From positions 11,833-25,453 of the forward strand of contig JAFLUV010000007.1 in assembly GCA_022508635.1 (NCBI GenBank): a stretch of DNA of 13,621 nt, in the 5' to 3' direction. The notes under the pieces are model-generated. The model was not told the DNA's origin, did no database searches, and worked only from the letters and a program-made list of their open reading frames with translations. Both the position numbers and the translations under genes were made by a program. Positions 6,000 through 13,621 of this stretch are shown piece by piece. The stretch comes from Prevotellaceae bacterium. Lineage in GTDB: Bacteria > Bacteroidota > Bacteroidia > Bacteroidales > Bacteroidaceae. Position 1 is the stretch's first letter; every line of letters starts with the position of its first letter.

Positions 6000-7772
6000 T
6001 TACTTCTTGAAACTTTCAGGCATTTGGAGGTCTATTCCGTCGCGACGGGCGTAGATGTGGGGCGACATGATCTCTACGCCTTCCTCAAAGAAACGCCTAA
6101 GTAGATTAGCATGCAGCTCTGAATAAACGGCAGGGAGCTTCACGGCATCGTTGGTATAGGCATTTATTTCATACTCGACATAAAAGTCATCCAGGGCTGT
6201 AATCATCATGAAAGGTCGCGGCTTCCGCTGAATGCCCGGGGTGGCAAGGGCTGCACTCTCCATGATGTCCTTGATTTTCTGCCAGGGTTCATCGTAGCCG
6301 ATAGTTACTTTTGTATGGACGATGATGCCGTAATTACGGGCTGCTACGGTAAAGTTGCTTGTTTGCGAACCCATTAGGCTGGAGTTCTGAATGGTGATGA
6401 CCTCATTCTTGCGAGTACGGATACGGGTGACAAGCACGGTCTTTTCTATTACTTCGCCTACGGTATCATTCACTTTGATGTAATCGCCTATGCGGAAAGG
6501 ACGCATGTACGTCATGACCAGTCCTGCCATAAGGTTGCCGACGATGGAAGTGGAGCCTAACGACACGACGATACCGATGAAGACTGAAACACCCTGGAAT
6601 ATCTGTGAGTCACTGCTTGGCAAAAGTGGCCATATCATGACTATCATCAATGAGTAGAGAAGGACACGGAGGATATAATAGGAGGGTTGAGCCCAGTCGG
6701 GATAGAAGCCTGTTATCTTCAGGTTTTCCGATTCTATTTCGTTGGCGAAGTATCGTATGAGGCGTAGCAGGTAGTGGAAGCAGAACCAGATGACGACAAT
6801 CTGGCACAGCTTCGGGATATAGTTGAAGATGGAGAACAAAATGTCTTTGAATGGATTCCAGATGTAGCCTAATACGGTGAAGGTCATTGTTTCCGTTTCA
6901 GGGAAGATGGAGAACAGCAGGGGGATGGAGATAAATAGCTGGAAGAGGATGACGAGATAGCGAAGGAACTTGTAAAACGTCATGACGATCATTCCCTGCA
7001 TGTGTATGTTGAGGAACTCATAGTCCTTGAGGACAAGGGGATTCAGCCGGCGCATTACGCGGGAGATCATTTGTTTCTTCCAGTGGTAGAAGAAGCGGTT
7101 GGTGAACTTGAGGAGCAGTACCTGTGCGACGACGATGATGCTTGCAAGCAAGAGTCCCAACAGCTTGCGTCGCAGTCCGTACTCATCGTGGATTTCTTCT
7201 ACTTTTGCCTGTATTATGTCTTTGTAGTCTGCGGCAAGTTCGGTGCGGGATATGCCTGCCCAAAGGCCGTCTATGTCGGTTATGCTGAGGACTACTTCGC
7301 CTGCTGCCATGATGTCGGACGAGTAGTCTCCCTCAAAGACATAGAAGGTGTCGGTCTGTAGGGTTAGCCGATGTCCTAAGCTGGCTATTATTTCTTCTGC
7401 GGCTTTTACGCGTGCCTCTGGGGTGATGCCGCCGTTGCGTGCATAGAGGCGGAGTAGTGTGTCGCCGTCTACGACGAGGGGTGCTCCGGAGGTTATGCTT
7501 CGCAACGAATCAATCAGGTGCATACGGTTGGCCTGAGTGATGGAATCCATCATCACTTTGCGACCCGTACGCTGCAGTTCTTCCTGGAGCATGATATTTT
7601 GCATGTTCATGTCCTGAAGCTGGCTGCTTAAGTCCTGTATTTGGCTGTTGAGCTGGCTGTACAGTGAGTCTCCCTCCATGCCGACAGTATCTGGGAGTGC
7701 CTGCGCAGAAAGACTTACCGGTGTTATCCATATCAAGAGGGAAACAATACTATATTGCAAGAGTCTTTTCAT
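6000..7772 (-). CDS. Exported-N-terminus MscS-family mechanosensitive channel
   Basis: A 590-residue membrane protein. A signal peptide (1-23, cleavage after SLSA) precedes a periplasmic region with a probable coiled coil (about 35-70, Gln/Leu-rich heptads) and a mixed domain to about 195. Hydrophobic helices lie near 204-222, 260-290, 310-337 and 363-385. The MscS core follows: pore helix GVSVFIGIVVSLGSTSIVGN (394-413), then AGLVMTYMRPFRIGDYIKV (416-434) and the beta domain GEVIEKTVLVTRIRTRKNEVITIQNSSLM. The C-terminal alpha/beta domain runs to 580. Family members open under membrane tension to release solutes in osmotic downshock. The large N-terminal periplasmic part resembles the extended MscS channels of other bacteria, and its role is unknown. 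The gene is monocistronic with its own -7 box at 7794-7801; no clear terminator was found downstream. Confidence 0.92.
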   Translation of the reverse strand: MKRLLQYSIVSLLIWITPVSLSAQALPDTVGMEGDSLYSQLNSQIQDLSSQLQDMNMQNIMLQEELQRTGRKVMMDSITQANRMHLIDSLRSITSGAPLVVDGDTLLRLYARNGGITPEARVKAAEEIIASLGHRLTLQTDTFYVFEGDYSSDIMAAGEVVLSITDIDGLWAGISRTELAADYKDIIQAKVEEIHDEYGLRRKLLGLLLASIIVVAQVLLLKFTNRFFYHWKKQMISRVMRRLNPLVLKDYEFLNIHMQGMIVMTFYKFLRYLVILFQLFISIPLLFSIFPETETMTFTVLGYIWNPFKDILFSIFNYIPKLCQIVVIWFCFHYLLRLIRYFANEIESENLKITGFYPDWAQPSYYILRVLLYSLMIVMIWPLLPSSDSQIFQGVSVFIGIVVSLGSTSIVGNLMAGLVMTYMRPFRIGDYIKVNDTVGEVIEKTVLVTRIRTRKNEVITIQNSSLMGSQTSNFTVAARNYGIIVHTKVTIGYDEPWQKIKDIMESAALATPGIQRKPRPFMMITALDDFYVEYEINAYTNDAVKLPAVYSELHANLLRRFFEEGVEIMSPHIYARRDGIDLQMPESFKK

Positions 7773-7793
7773 AATATATATTATTTAACGGCA

Positions 7794-7801
7794 CAAAGAT
7801 A
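7794..7801 (-). promoter_or_regulatory. -7 promoter box for the MscS-family gene
   Basis: The minus strand reads TATCTTTG, matching TAnnTTTG, 21 nt upstream of the ATG at 7772. It directly follows the U-tract of the upstream hairpin (7818-7853), so the channel gene probably starts a new transcript here. No good -33 element is visible. Confidence 0.6.
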
Positions 7802-7817
7802 AGAAAAAAAAATGACG

Positions 7818-7853
7818 TAAGCCCCAGAAGTCCGATAAAACTTCCGGGGCTTA
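7818..7853 (-). terminator. Rho-independent terminator with long U-tract
   Basis: Arms 7818-7831 and 7840-7853 form a 14-bp stem with an 8-nt loop. On the minus strand the single irregular pair is a G-U wobble (A-C on the plus strand), and the stem is followed by CGTCA and nine consecutive T, so it acts on minus-strand transcripts. Since the dockerin gene already has its own terminator at 8083-8127, this second one most likely ends a separate short transcript. Confidence 0.88.
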
Positions 7854-7910
7854 TCCATATTGGCAGCACAAGCTCATGCAAGTAGCTTGTGCGTCAGTTC
7901 AAAGTCCTAA
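7818..7910 (-). ncRNA. Candidate small RNA between the channel and dockerin genes
   Basis: On the minus strand a -7 box TATATTTG (7924-7917) is followed by about 100 nt with no credible gene, a perfect 9-bp hairpin (GCACAAGCT 7866-7874 with AGCTTGTGC 7884-7892, 9-nt loop), and the strong terminator at 7818-7853. Promoter, folded body and terminator in this order are the layout of a stand-alone small RNA. Its start would be near 7910 and its end near 7805-7815. The -33 region is weak (TTTA only). Alternatives are a leader peptide plus attenuator (an ATG at 7880 opens only 8 codons) or a read-through 3' UTR of the dockerin gene. I recognise no known RNA family. Confidence 0.45.
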
Positions 7911-7916
7911 ATGGTG

Positions 7917-7924
7917 CAAATATA
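7917..7924 (-). promoter_or_regulatory. -7 promoter box for the candidate small RNA
   Basis: The minus strand reads TATATTTG, an exact match to TAnnTTTG, with a predicted start near 7910. There is no gene directly downstream before the terminator at 7818-7853, which is what suggests a small RNA. Confidence 0.45.
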
Positions 7925-7961
7925 ATAAATATCAGGGAGTTAAAGTACATTCTAGCCTACT

Positions 7962-7998
7962 TTGGGGGCCTATTGGTCAAAATTTGCATATTAGGCCT
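7962..7998 (-). repeat. Inverted second copy of the GGCCTAATATGCAAA repeat
   Basis: The minus strand here contains GGCCTAATATGCAAA (7997-7983), identical over 15 nt to bases 41-55. In both places an AAAGTAGGC motif follows downstream, and TAGGCC-type sequences surround it. The two copies are about 7.9 kb apart in opposite orientation, both in gene-free DNA next to transcript ends. Confidence 0.6.
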
Positions 7999-8082
7999 TT
8001 TTTCCGTGCTCGCCGGGAGAGTTTTCCTCGATGTACGGGTTCCTCAGGCCAGTGCGTTTGCGAATCGCACGGCAGGAACAGC

Positions 8083-8127
8083 AAAAAGCCGCCGCTGCAC
8101 ACAGACCTGCTGTGCGAGCGGCGGCTT
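8083..8127 (-). terminator. Rho-independent terminator of the dockerin gene
   Basis: Arms 8086-8096 and 8117-8127 pair perfectly over 11 bp (AAGCCGCCGCT), continued by a 5-bp GCACA/TGTGC helix after a one-base bulge, with a 9-nt loop. On the minus strand the stem runs into TTTTT. It starts 28 nt after the dockerin gene's stop. Confidence 0.92.
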
Positions 8128-8154
8128 CGCCTTTATGCGGAAGGAATCCGAGCC

Positions 8155-11100
8155 TTACTGAGCCATTGCGTTGAGGATTGTAACGAAGTCGGCGATGTCG
8201 ACCGAACCGTCGCCGTTGACGTCAGCCGCCTCCAGCATCTCCGGGTCGCCGCTGGCCATGACATTCAGGATTGTCACAGCGTCTGCGATGTCAATCTGGT
8301 TGTCGCCGTTCATGTCCAGCTCCACGTTGCGAGTCGTTATCGTATTGTTGTTCATGTCGAAGGAAATGAAGTACTTCTGGACGTCTCCCGTCGCTGCTTC
8401 ATTCCAGTTCATGTACCATTTACGATCGGCACCGCGAATCAGGTCGCCCTGGGCGACGCCGTTCCCAAGGACAAGCTTGTTCTCGTCGCTGCCGTAGCGG
8501 CCCTCGTTCCAGCCGCTGCGGGTAGCCGTGGAATACTCAATAGAGGCAGTGTTGGAACGGCAGGAGAAGATGGTGAAGTTGGGATACATATTCTCCAGGG
8601 AGTCACGGTAGAAGGTAACGACACCCTCGTAGACGCCATTGCCCTTATGAGCCAGAGGAGCCATCTCGTCGTTCTTCCAGCGATGCTTCTCGCCGTTCTG
8701 GTTGATGATGGAGCCTACGACATAGACCTTCTCGTGCCAGTCGTACTCGATGGCGTCGAACTTGGTCTCGCCGGTGGCAGGGTTGAACGTAACCTTGAAC
8801 TCGCCGCCAACCATCTGCAGGTCGTTGCCGGCATTTTTGGTCAGGGTAAAGGTGTTGACGGCTGGCGTCACGAAGCGACGAGTGCTCTGGCTGATTCTGT
8901 AGACCTCTTCCATACGGCTGATGTAGAGACCTGCACGAGCGCTGCTGTTGTCGCGGTCAGCACGGTTCTGCACCCTTACGGTGGCAGTCCAGGTGCCGTC
9001 CTCCTGCTGCGTCATGGGATAGTCCTTGTTGCGTGCGGCGTATTCAAGGTCGTTACCCTCTGCGTCAAGCAGGTCGCCCTGCACGTAGTAGCCGCCACCA
9101 AGCGCGGGATTGTTGAGAATGGACTCACGATAGTTGCGAGCCTCCTCGTCAGTCAAGTCGCCGGAATAATAGTGGTCGTAGATCTCGTAGCCAGCCTCTG
9201 CGAAAGCATCGCTCAGCTTGGGATCGTCGACGTACTCGTCAGCCTTCTCGAGGCAGTACTCAGCAATGGACTTGAGCTCTTCGTAGGCATCGTAGCTGTC
9301 CAGGATGGTGTTGAACTCATCGTTGAGCCTCTTGATGGCAGCCAGCTTCTCGTCTACGGAACCGGCAGCATTCACCTCGTTCATGAGAGCCTCGATGTTC
9401 TCAACATGGCTCATGCTGTAGAAGAATATCATCTGATCCGCCTGTCCGTACTTGATGGCTTCAAGACGCTTGCTGTAGTTCTCCATCATGGCCTCGACAG
9501 CCTCCTCGGTCTGGCCGAGGTAGGTCAGCTTGAACTGTCCCCACATGGTCATACCGCTCTCATACCAGGGCTTGCCCGTATTGCGGATACCCAGACGGAG
9601 CTCGCCACCCTTGACGATTCCGTATACCTTATTTATATAGCGACCGCCGGCAAAGGCAAAGCTGACAGCCTGACGCTGTTCGGGCACATAGCCGTCGCCC
9701 GTATCGAAGTCCTGTGCGGAAGTCGTCTCGCCGTTGTGCGGAGCATTGGGATCGCCGGAAGCATCGTAACGGCAGTTCACGCCGTTGATAGCATCGGCAT
9801 AGAGCACGCGGCCGGCATAGATGTTCATGACAGGCGTGTAGTAGTCATTGATGAAGAGGTCGGCAGGCACGTAGTCGTTACCCTCCATGTCGCCATAGCC
9901 ATTGCCACCGGGACGGTAGAAGGCAGGCGCCTCCAGTTCGTAGATGCCGTCGGGAATGTCTGCAATGATGTACTGGGAAACGGTGAACGCCGTGTTCCAC
10001 GTACCAGCAACGGGATAGATATCGGTGAAGCCGGTGTTAGAGCTGAAGTTGCTGCCGCTGGGGCTTTCGTAAGTTCTTACGGCCTCCCAATCCTGGAAGT
10101 TGCCGTCGGCAGTAAATGCCGCATTCTTGATGATGTTGCTGACGTCGGAGCCTTCGCTAATGCTGGACATGATAGACCTCTCGAGCAGCTGCTTGACAAA
10201 CTCCGTCTCAGCAGTCAGTTCCTCTTCGCTCAGGGCACGAGTCTCTATGATATAGCTGTAGGTACCGTTGGGCAGGTCTTCGCTTGCCTCCTCATACTCA
10301 TTCAGGTACATATCGAGCAAGTCCGTAATGGAACCGTAAAGGTCATCGCGGCTGGCACGCTGGTCGGCAACAGCCTGAATAGCGGTCTTGTAGTTCTCGT
10401 AAGCAAGGTGACTCCTACGGATGAGATTGGGAGTACGTGCCAGCACGTCGGCAACGTTCATGATCTCCTCCAGCGTCGAAGCATTTTCGATAGCTTCCTT
10501 TGCCTCGTTGTATGCATCCATGAGGGTAACCTGCGGATCCAGTGACTCAAGCTCATTCTGGATTGCAGCAATCTGCTGCTTGCGAATAAGATCTATGTCG
10601 CCGTCTTCCACCTTGTCCAAGCGCCAGCTGTCCCATACAGTCCAGTTGCCCTGGAGATATATGCTGTTGTCCACACCTATGTTCACGCTATCCTCAGGAC
10701 TTTCGATGGCGAAATAGACAGGCTCGTTCCAGTAAATGCCGCGAGCAAAATACTTATTGCAAGCTGCCAGGGAGTTCGGAACCCACATGCCGGTCACGTC
10801 GCTGAAGTTTTCGGTCTCATTGACACGTTCTTCTTGGCGACCTTCAGTGATATCCATGAAGCGATTGGCAATCTTCTTGCCGTTAACCTCCGCGAAATAC
10901 TGGCTACTGTGGTAGATAGGAACAAACTCTTCGCCAAGTTCACCGCTTTCGTAAACAGAGCCAGCGTTGTTGCTCCAAGTTTCAGCACGGCTCAGACCCT
11001 GTAAACGCAAACGGTAGATACCAGGCTCAAGCCCTTTGATTGTCTGGTAAGTTTCGAACCACTGCATATTCCAGTGCTCGGCAACGCTATTGTTGATAGC

Positions 11101-13314
11101 GAGACCGCTGCCGCCACCCGAGTTCCGGGTTGTGTAACCGCCGACAGCATCGTGGTCTGCATTGGCGAAGACATCAAGGAAGGGGAATTCGGCATCCTGC
11201 TGGTGACAAATCTTGCAGAAGCCATCTGCGAACTGATGCTCTGGCTTTGAACCGCCAGGTGTATTGGAATAGGAAGCCTCATCGGCATTATATGTGCCGT
11301 CACAACGCATATCGGCAATGACATACACTTGCTTGTGTCCGGGCATGAAGGTGGGATAGTCGTCTTGACCGAGATTCTGGTACCAAACAATGTTCTCCTG
11401 TCTGCCATTGAGTTTGTAGCAAAGTGAACCGTTCTCCACCTCATCAGGTCCAATGACAGAAGCACTGACAGGTGTACCGTTGACACTATAGCAGTTGATA
11501 AAGGTTGCGTTGTCGAATCGGGCAAGGTACTTCTCATTGTTCTCTACACCATAGACGGTTGCGCTTGACCAACAGTTGGTGATAACGGCACCGCTACTGC
11601 CGAGCCATGCACTGAGGGCGCCATTCTCATTGACGGTCGAGCCGGAGATGAAACCAGTAGAGTAGCAGTTGGTCATATGGATATGAGCCTGTGAGCCAGT
11701 ATTACAGCCCAGGATACCACCTGCACCCGATCTTGAACAGGAAACGTCACCCTCAAAACCGAGATTCTCCAAATAAATGTCGCCAGGCTGAGCAGATCCG
11801 CCTATGAAGCCGGCATTGCCGGTAGCTACGATGAAACACGATTCGTCGCCACGAAGGTTACGAACAGTGGCACCGCCGTTGAGGAAGTTAATGAAACCAA
11901 CCCATTCTTCATCTCCGCGCCAGCTCATGTCCAGATTGCTGATAGTGTGGAAACCACCATCGAAGATACCCTTGAAGCCATGATTGCGGTCAGCGATACC
12001 CGAGAAGTCAGGATAATTAGAAAAGTCAAGGTCGCTGTTCAACTTGGCATTCACTTCCACGTTGCCAGCCTTGACAAATTCTGCAAACCAGCAGACATCC
12101 AGCTCGTTGTTCAACTGATAGAAACCATCAACTATATCGCAATAGTCGCCGCTGATAGCTCCACAATTGATACAATGATAGTCTCCCTCGTCGTATTCAT
12201 GAGGCGGACGGATGGGTTCAACAGGATCGTTGGTATAAGTGCCGCCCTCGATAGGTGTGCCGTCGCATAGTAGCTCACCCTGCAAATAGACTTGCTTACT
12301 GCTACTGAACGGCATAGGATATTCGTCTTCACCGATAGTCTGCCAATAGACAATCTCGCCAGCCAAAACATTAATGGCATAAGCAAGCTTACCGCTGACA
12401 ACATCCTCAGCAGTGAACTCATGATCGATGTACTGATAGTTCCAATCGTTGCCACTGAGGTCATAGCAGTTCACACAGCAGTCTCTCGACTGACGGAGGA
12501 AACCACGGCCTTCTCCATCAATACCCTCAACCTGACCTATATTAATACAATTCTTGACAATCGTCGAACCGTTGTCACCTAACCAACCGGAGATACCTGC
12601 GGACTCGCCGCCGCCAGTAGAGGTAATCTTACCCGTATTGATACAATTAGAAATCTTCCAGATAGGATGATTGCCGGTACTGCCACCAGTAATACCGCCA
12701 GCATTCTTGTTGGAGGTATTAATCTCGGCTTCGTTCACACAATTCATAATCACAATCTCCCTTTCATTGTTCTGACCCGTACCAGTAATACCGCCGGTAC
12801 GCAGACCACCCGTAATGGAGCAGCTCTTGTCAATGATAAGATTTTTGATAACGGTACCTTCGCCACGTGAATTGGGATTACCGCGCAAATTTCCGAAGAA
12901 TCCCTGACGCTCTGTTGTAGGACGATCGATAATCATGTTCTTAATACGATGTCCTTGTCCGTCAAATGTTGCATTGTATTTCTTGCCATCGTCCGGACCA
13001 ATGGGACTATGCAAGTTCACGATATTCTCAAAATCAATATCGTTCATCAACTTACAGTCAAGGTCAAGAATACCACCGGCGACTTGGGCCGAAATCCATT
13101 CTACATTACCCACATTATAAAGCATGTAGAAACCGTCCGCATCCTGCATCGGACGCTCGAAATGCTCGTTGCATTCGTCGTGCATCGTACAGATACCATT
13201 GACGTATCTGTGATCATCAGCGAATGCAGCCACTCCTATGAACCACATAAGGCAAAGAGCGGCAAAAGCTCCAGCTTTGCCACTTGGACAAAGCAACGAA
13301 GTAAACTTTTTCAT
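8155..13314 (-). CDS. Large secreted multidomain protein with C-terminal dockerin
   Basis: A 1719-residue exported protein. A signal peptide (1-32) is followed by two related modules of about 330 residues. Each begins with a small Cys motif (HRYVNGIC at 35-42; HEYDEGDYHCINC at 372-384), then DGFY and a GLUG-like beta-helix repeat region rich in GGITG, NCxNxG and CYS motifs, and ends in a shared YWQ/WYQ...KQVY segment. A third Cys motif, HQFADGFCKIC (693-703), precedes a different region. That region has two beta-sandwich segments resembling carbohydrate-binding folds (about 707-900, 1061-1270), each followed by a helical FIVAR-like stretch (about 905-1060, 1271-1405). Two beta segments follow (about 1406-1525 and 1527-1660), the latter resembling the SusE/F starch-binding fold. 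A type I dockerin closes the protein: Ca-binding loops D1667-D1678 and D1698-D1709, each followed by VTILN. There is no catalytic signature and no type IX sorting domain. Binding to glycans or a cell-surface cohesin is plausible inference. Confidence 0.88.
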   Translation of the reverse strand: MKKFTSLLCPSGKAGAFAALCLMWFIGVAAFADDHRYVNGICTMHDECNEHFERPMQDADGFYMLYNVGNVEWISAQVAGGILDLDCKLMNDIDFENIVNLHSPIGPDDGKKYNATFDGQGHRIKNMIIDRPTTERQGFFGNLRGNPNSRGEGTVIKNLIIDKSCSITGGLRTGGITGTGQNNEREIVIMNCVNEAEINTSNKNAGGITGGSTGNHPIWKISNCINTGKITSTGGGESAGISGWLGDNGSTIVKNCINIGQVEGIDGEGRGFLRQSRDCCVNCYDLSGNDWNYQYIDHEFTAEDVVSGKLAYAINVLAGEIVYWQTIGEDEYPMPFSSSKQVYLQGELLCDGTPIEGGTYTNDPVEPIRPPHEYDEGDYHCINCGAISGDYCDIVDGFYQLNNELDVCWFAEFVKAGNVEVNAKLNSDLDFSNYPDFSGIADRNHGFKGIFDGGFHTISNLDMSWRGDEEWVGFINFLNGGATVRNLRGDESCFIVATGNAGFIGGSAQPGDIYLENLGFEGDVSCSRSGAGGILGCNTGSQAHIHMTNCYSTGFISGSTVNENGALSAWLGSSGAVITNCWSSATVYGVENNEKYLARFDNATFINCYSVNGTPVSASVIGPDEVENGSLCYKLNGRQENIVWYQNLGQDDYPTFMPGHKQVYVIADMRCDGTYNADEASYSNTPGGSKPEHQFADGFCKICHQQDAEFPFLDVFANADHDAVGGYTTRNSGGGSGLAINNSVAEHWNMQWFETYQTIKGLEPGIYRLRLQGLSRAETWSNNAGSVYESGELGEEFVPIYHSSQYFAEVNGKKIANRFMDITEGRQEERVNETENFSDVTGMWVPNSLAACNKYFARGIYWNEPVYFAIESPEDSVNIGVDNSIYLQGNWTVWDSWRLDKVEDGDIDLIRKQQIAAIQNELESLDPQVTLMDAYNEAKEAIENASTLEEIMNVADVLARTPNLIRRSHLAYENYKTAIQAVADQRASRDDLYGSITDLLDMYLNEYEEASEDLPNGTYSYIIETRALSEEELTAETEFVKQLLERSIMSSISEGSDVSNIIKNAAFTADGNFQDWEAVRTYESPSGSNFSSNTGFTDIYPVAGTWNTAFTVSQYIIADIPDGIYELEAPAFYRPGGNGYGDMEGNDYVPADLFINDYYTPVMNIYAGRVLYADAINGVNCRYDASGDPNAPHNGETTSAQDFDTGDGYVPEQRQAVSFAFAGGRYINKVYGIVKGGELRLGIRNTGKPWYESGMTMWGQFKLTYLGQTEEAVEAMMENYSKRLEAIKYGQADQMIFFYSMSHVENIEALMNEVNAAGSVDEKLAAIKRLNDEFNTILDSYDAYEELKSIAEYCLEKADEYVDDPKLSDAFAEAGYEIYDHYYSGDLTDEEARNYRESILNNPALGGGYYVQGDLLDAEGNDLEYAARNKDYPMTQQEDGTWTATVRVQNRADRDNSSARAGLYISRMEEVYRISQSTRRFVTPAVNTFTLTKNAGNDLQMVGGEFKVTFNPATGETKFDAIEYDWHEKVYVVGSIINQNGEKHRWKNDEMAPLAHKGNGVYEGVVTFYRDSLENMYPNFTIFSCRSNTASIEYSTATRSGWNEGRYGSDENKLVLGNGVAQGDLIRGADRKWYMNWNEAATGDVQKYFISFDMNNNTITTRNVELDMNGDNQIDIADAVTILNVMASGDPEMLEAADVNGDGSVDIADFVTILNAMAQ

Positions 13315-13388
13315 TGATTCGTGTTTAAGTTTGTTAGTAATTAGTATTATTTTTGCTTATTTTATATTATTTTGCTTCAGATTTGTCA

Positions 13389-13396
13389 CAAAAGTA
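13389..13396 (-). promoter_or_regulatory. -7 promoter box for the dockerin gene
   Basis: The minus strand reads TACTTTTG, matching TAnnTTTG, about 75 nt upstream of the ATG at 13314. It abuts a palindrome ACAAATTATTTGT (13396-13408) that could be an operator. The surrounding 13315-13500 region is very A/T-rich and holds no gene. Confidence 0.45.
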
Positions 13397-13499
13397 CAAA
13401 TTATTTGTATTTGTTTGTTAAATAAGTGCAACAAACATTATTCCTTTAAGTATTCTTAACATATACGTAAGGTATTTCTACTTACTCGCAAGAGAGAAC

Positions 13500-13533
13500 A
13501 AAAAAAGATTCCTAATCTCACGACTAAGAATCT
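13500..13533 (-). terminator. Terminator downstream of tRNA-Asp
   Basis: Arms 13506-13517 and 13522-13533 form a 12-bp stem with a 4-nt loop. On the minus strand both irregular pairs become G-U wobbles, and the stem is followed by seven T (complement of 13500-13506). It lies about 40 nt past the tRNA 3' end. Confidence 0.85.
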
Positions 13534-13571
13534 CAACCTTATAAATCTAATACCATGAAAAACACTTTTTG

Positions 13572-13621
13572 CGGTGCGGACGGGACTCGAACCCGCGACC
13601 CCTAGCGTGACAGGCTAGTAT
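13572..13621 (-). tRNA. tRNA-Asp (GTC anticodon), 5' part cut off by the window
   Basis: The minus strand shows the 3' two-thirds of a tRNA. The anticodon arm is CTAGC, loop CTGTCAC, GCTAG, with anticodon GTC for aspartate. The T arm is GCGGG, loop TTCGAGT, CCCGT, with a G-U first pair, and the acceptor 3' strand is CCGCACC with discriminator G at 13572, as expected for tRNA-Asp. The CCA tail is not encoded (GCAAAAA follows). The D arm and 5' acceptor strand lie beyond the window edge. Confidence 0.95.

Noticed and set aside
7866..7892. Terminator hairpin
   Set aside because: The stem is perfect but no U-tract follows on either strand, so it is better explained as part of the candidate small RNA.
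7876..10545. Plus-strand open frame of 889 codons
   Set aside because: It lies almost wholly opposite the dockerin gene, shows no domain, and reads as a valine- and isoleucine-rich shadow caused by GC-rich codons on the true strand.

Overview
The window looks like chromosomal DNA from the order Bacteroidales, most likely Prevotella-like. The evidence is the Bacteroidota type of -7 promoter box (TAnnTTTG) upstream of most genes, A-rich start regions without Shine-Dalgarno sequences, a PorT-family outer-membrane protein, a split-type 5'-nucleotidase C-terminal domain protein, and a very large secreted protein ending in a dockerin typical of gut Bacteroidales. The genus is inference; no marker here fixes it.

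Layout. Bases 1-299 are gene-free and rich in short direct and inverted repeats, ending in the rplS terminator. rplS (ribosomal protein L19, minus) has a candidate structured leader and is divergent from an exported 5'-nucleotidase C-terminal domain protein (plus). That gene converges on a 54-residue 2[4Fe-4S] ferredoxin (minus), and the two share a hairpin terminator. A PorT-like outer-membrane protein (plus) is divergent from the ferredoxin. After a 301-bp gap come a TrpB2-type tryptophan synthase beta chain and a BaiN/HI0933-type flavoprotein, both plus. On the minus strand follow an exported MscS-family channel and a 1719-residue dockerin protein. Between these last two lies a 382-bp gap bounded by two hairpin terminators, holding a candidate small RNA with its own promoter and an inverted copy of a motif from the left end of the window. 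At the right end a partial tRNA-Asp (minus) with its own terminator runs off the window.

How the genes fit together. Most genes appear to be separate transcription units, each with a plausible promoter or terminator, and no multi-gene pathway is evident. Shared themes are envelope and export: a periplasmic nucleotidase domain, an outer-membrane barrel, a mechanosensitive channel and a large secreted multidomain protein. The gap 5804-5999 shows no convincing gene or terminator.

The points most worth following up are the candidate small RNA (about 7818-7910), the repeat motif shared by 41-55 and 7983-7997, the modular and compositionally uneven dockerin protein, and the candidate L19 leader switch. 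I see no phage, insertion sequence, CRISPR array or defence system.
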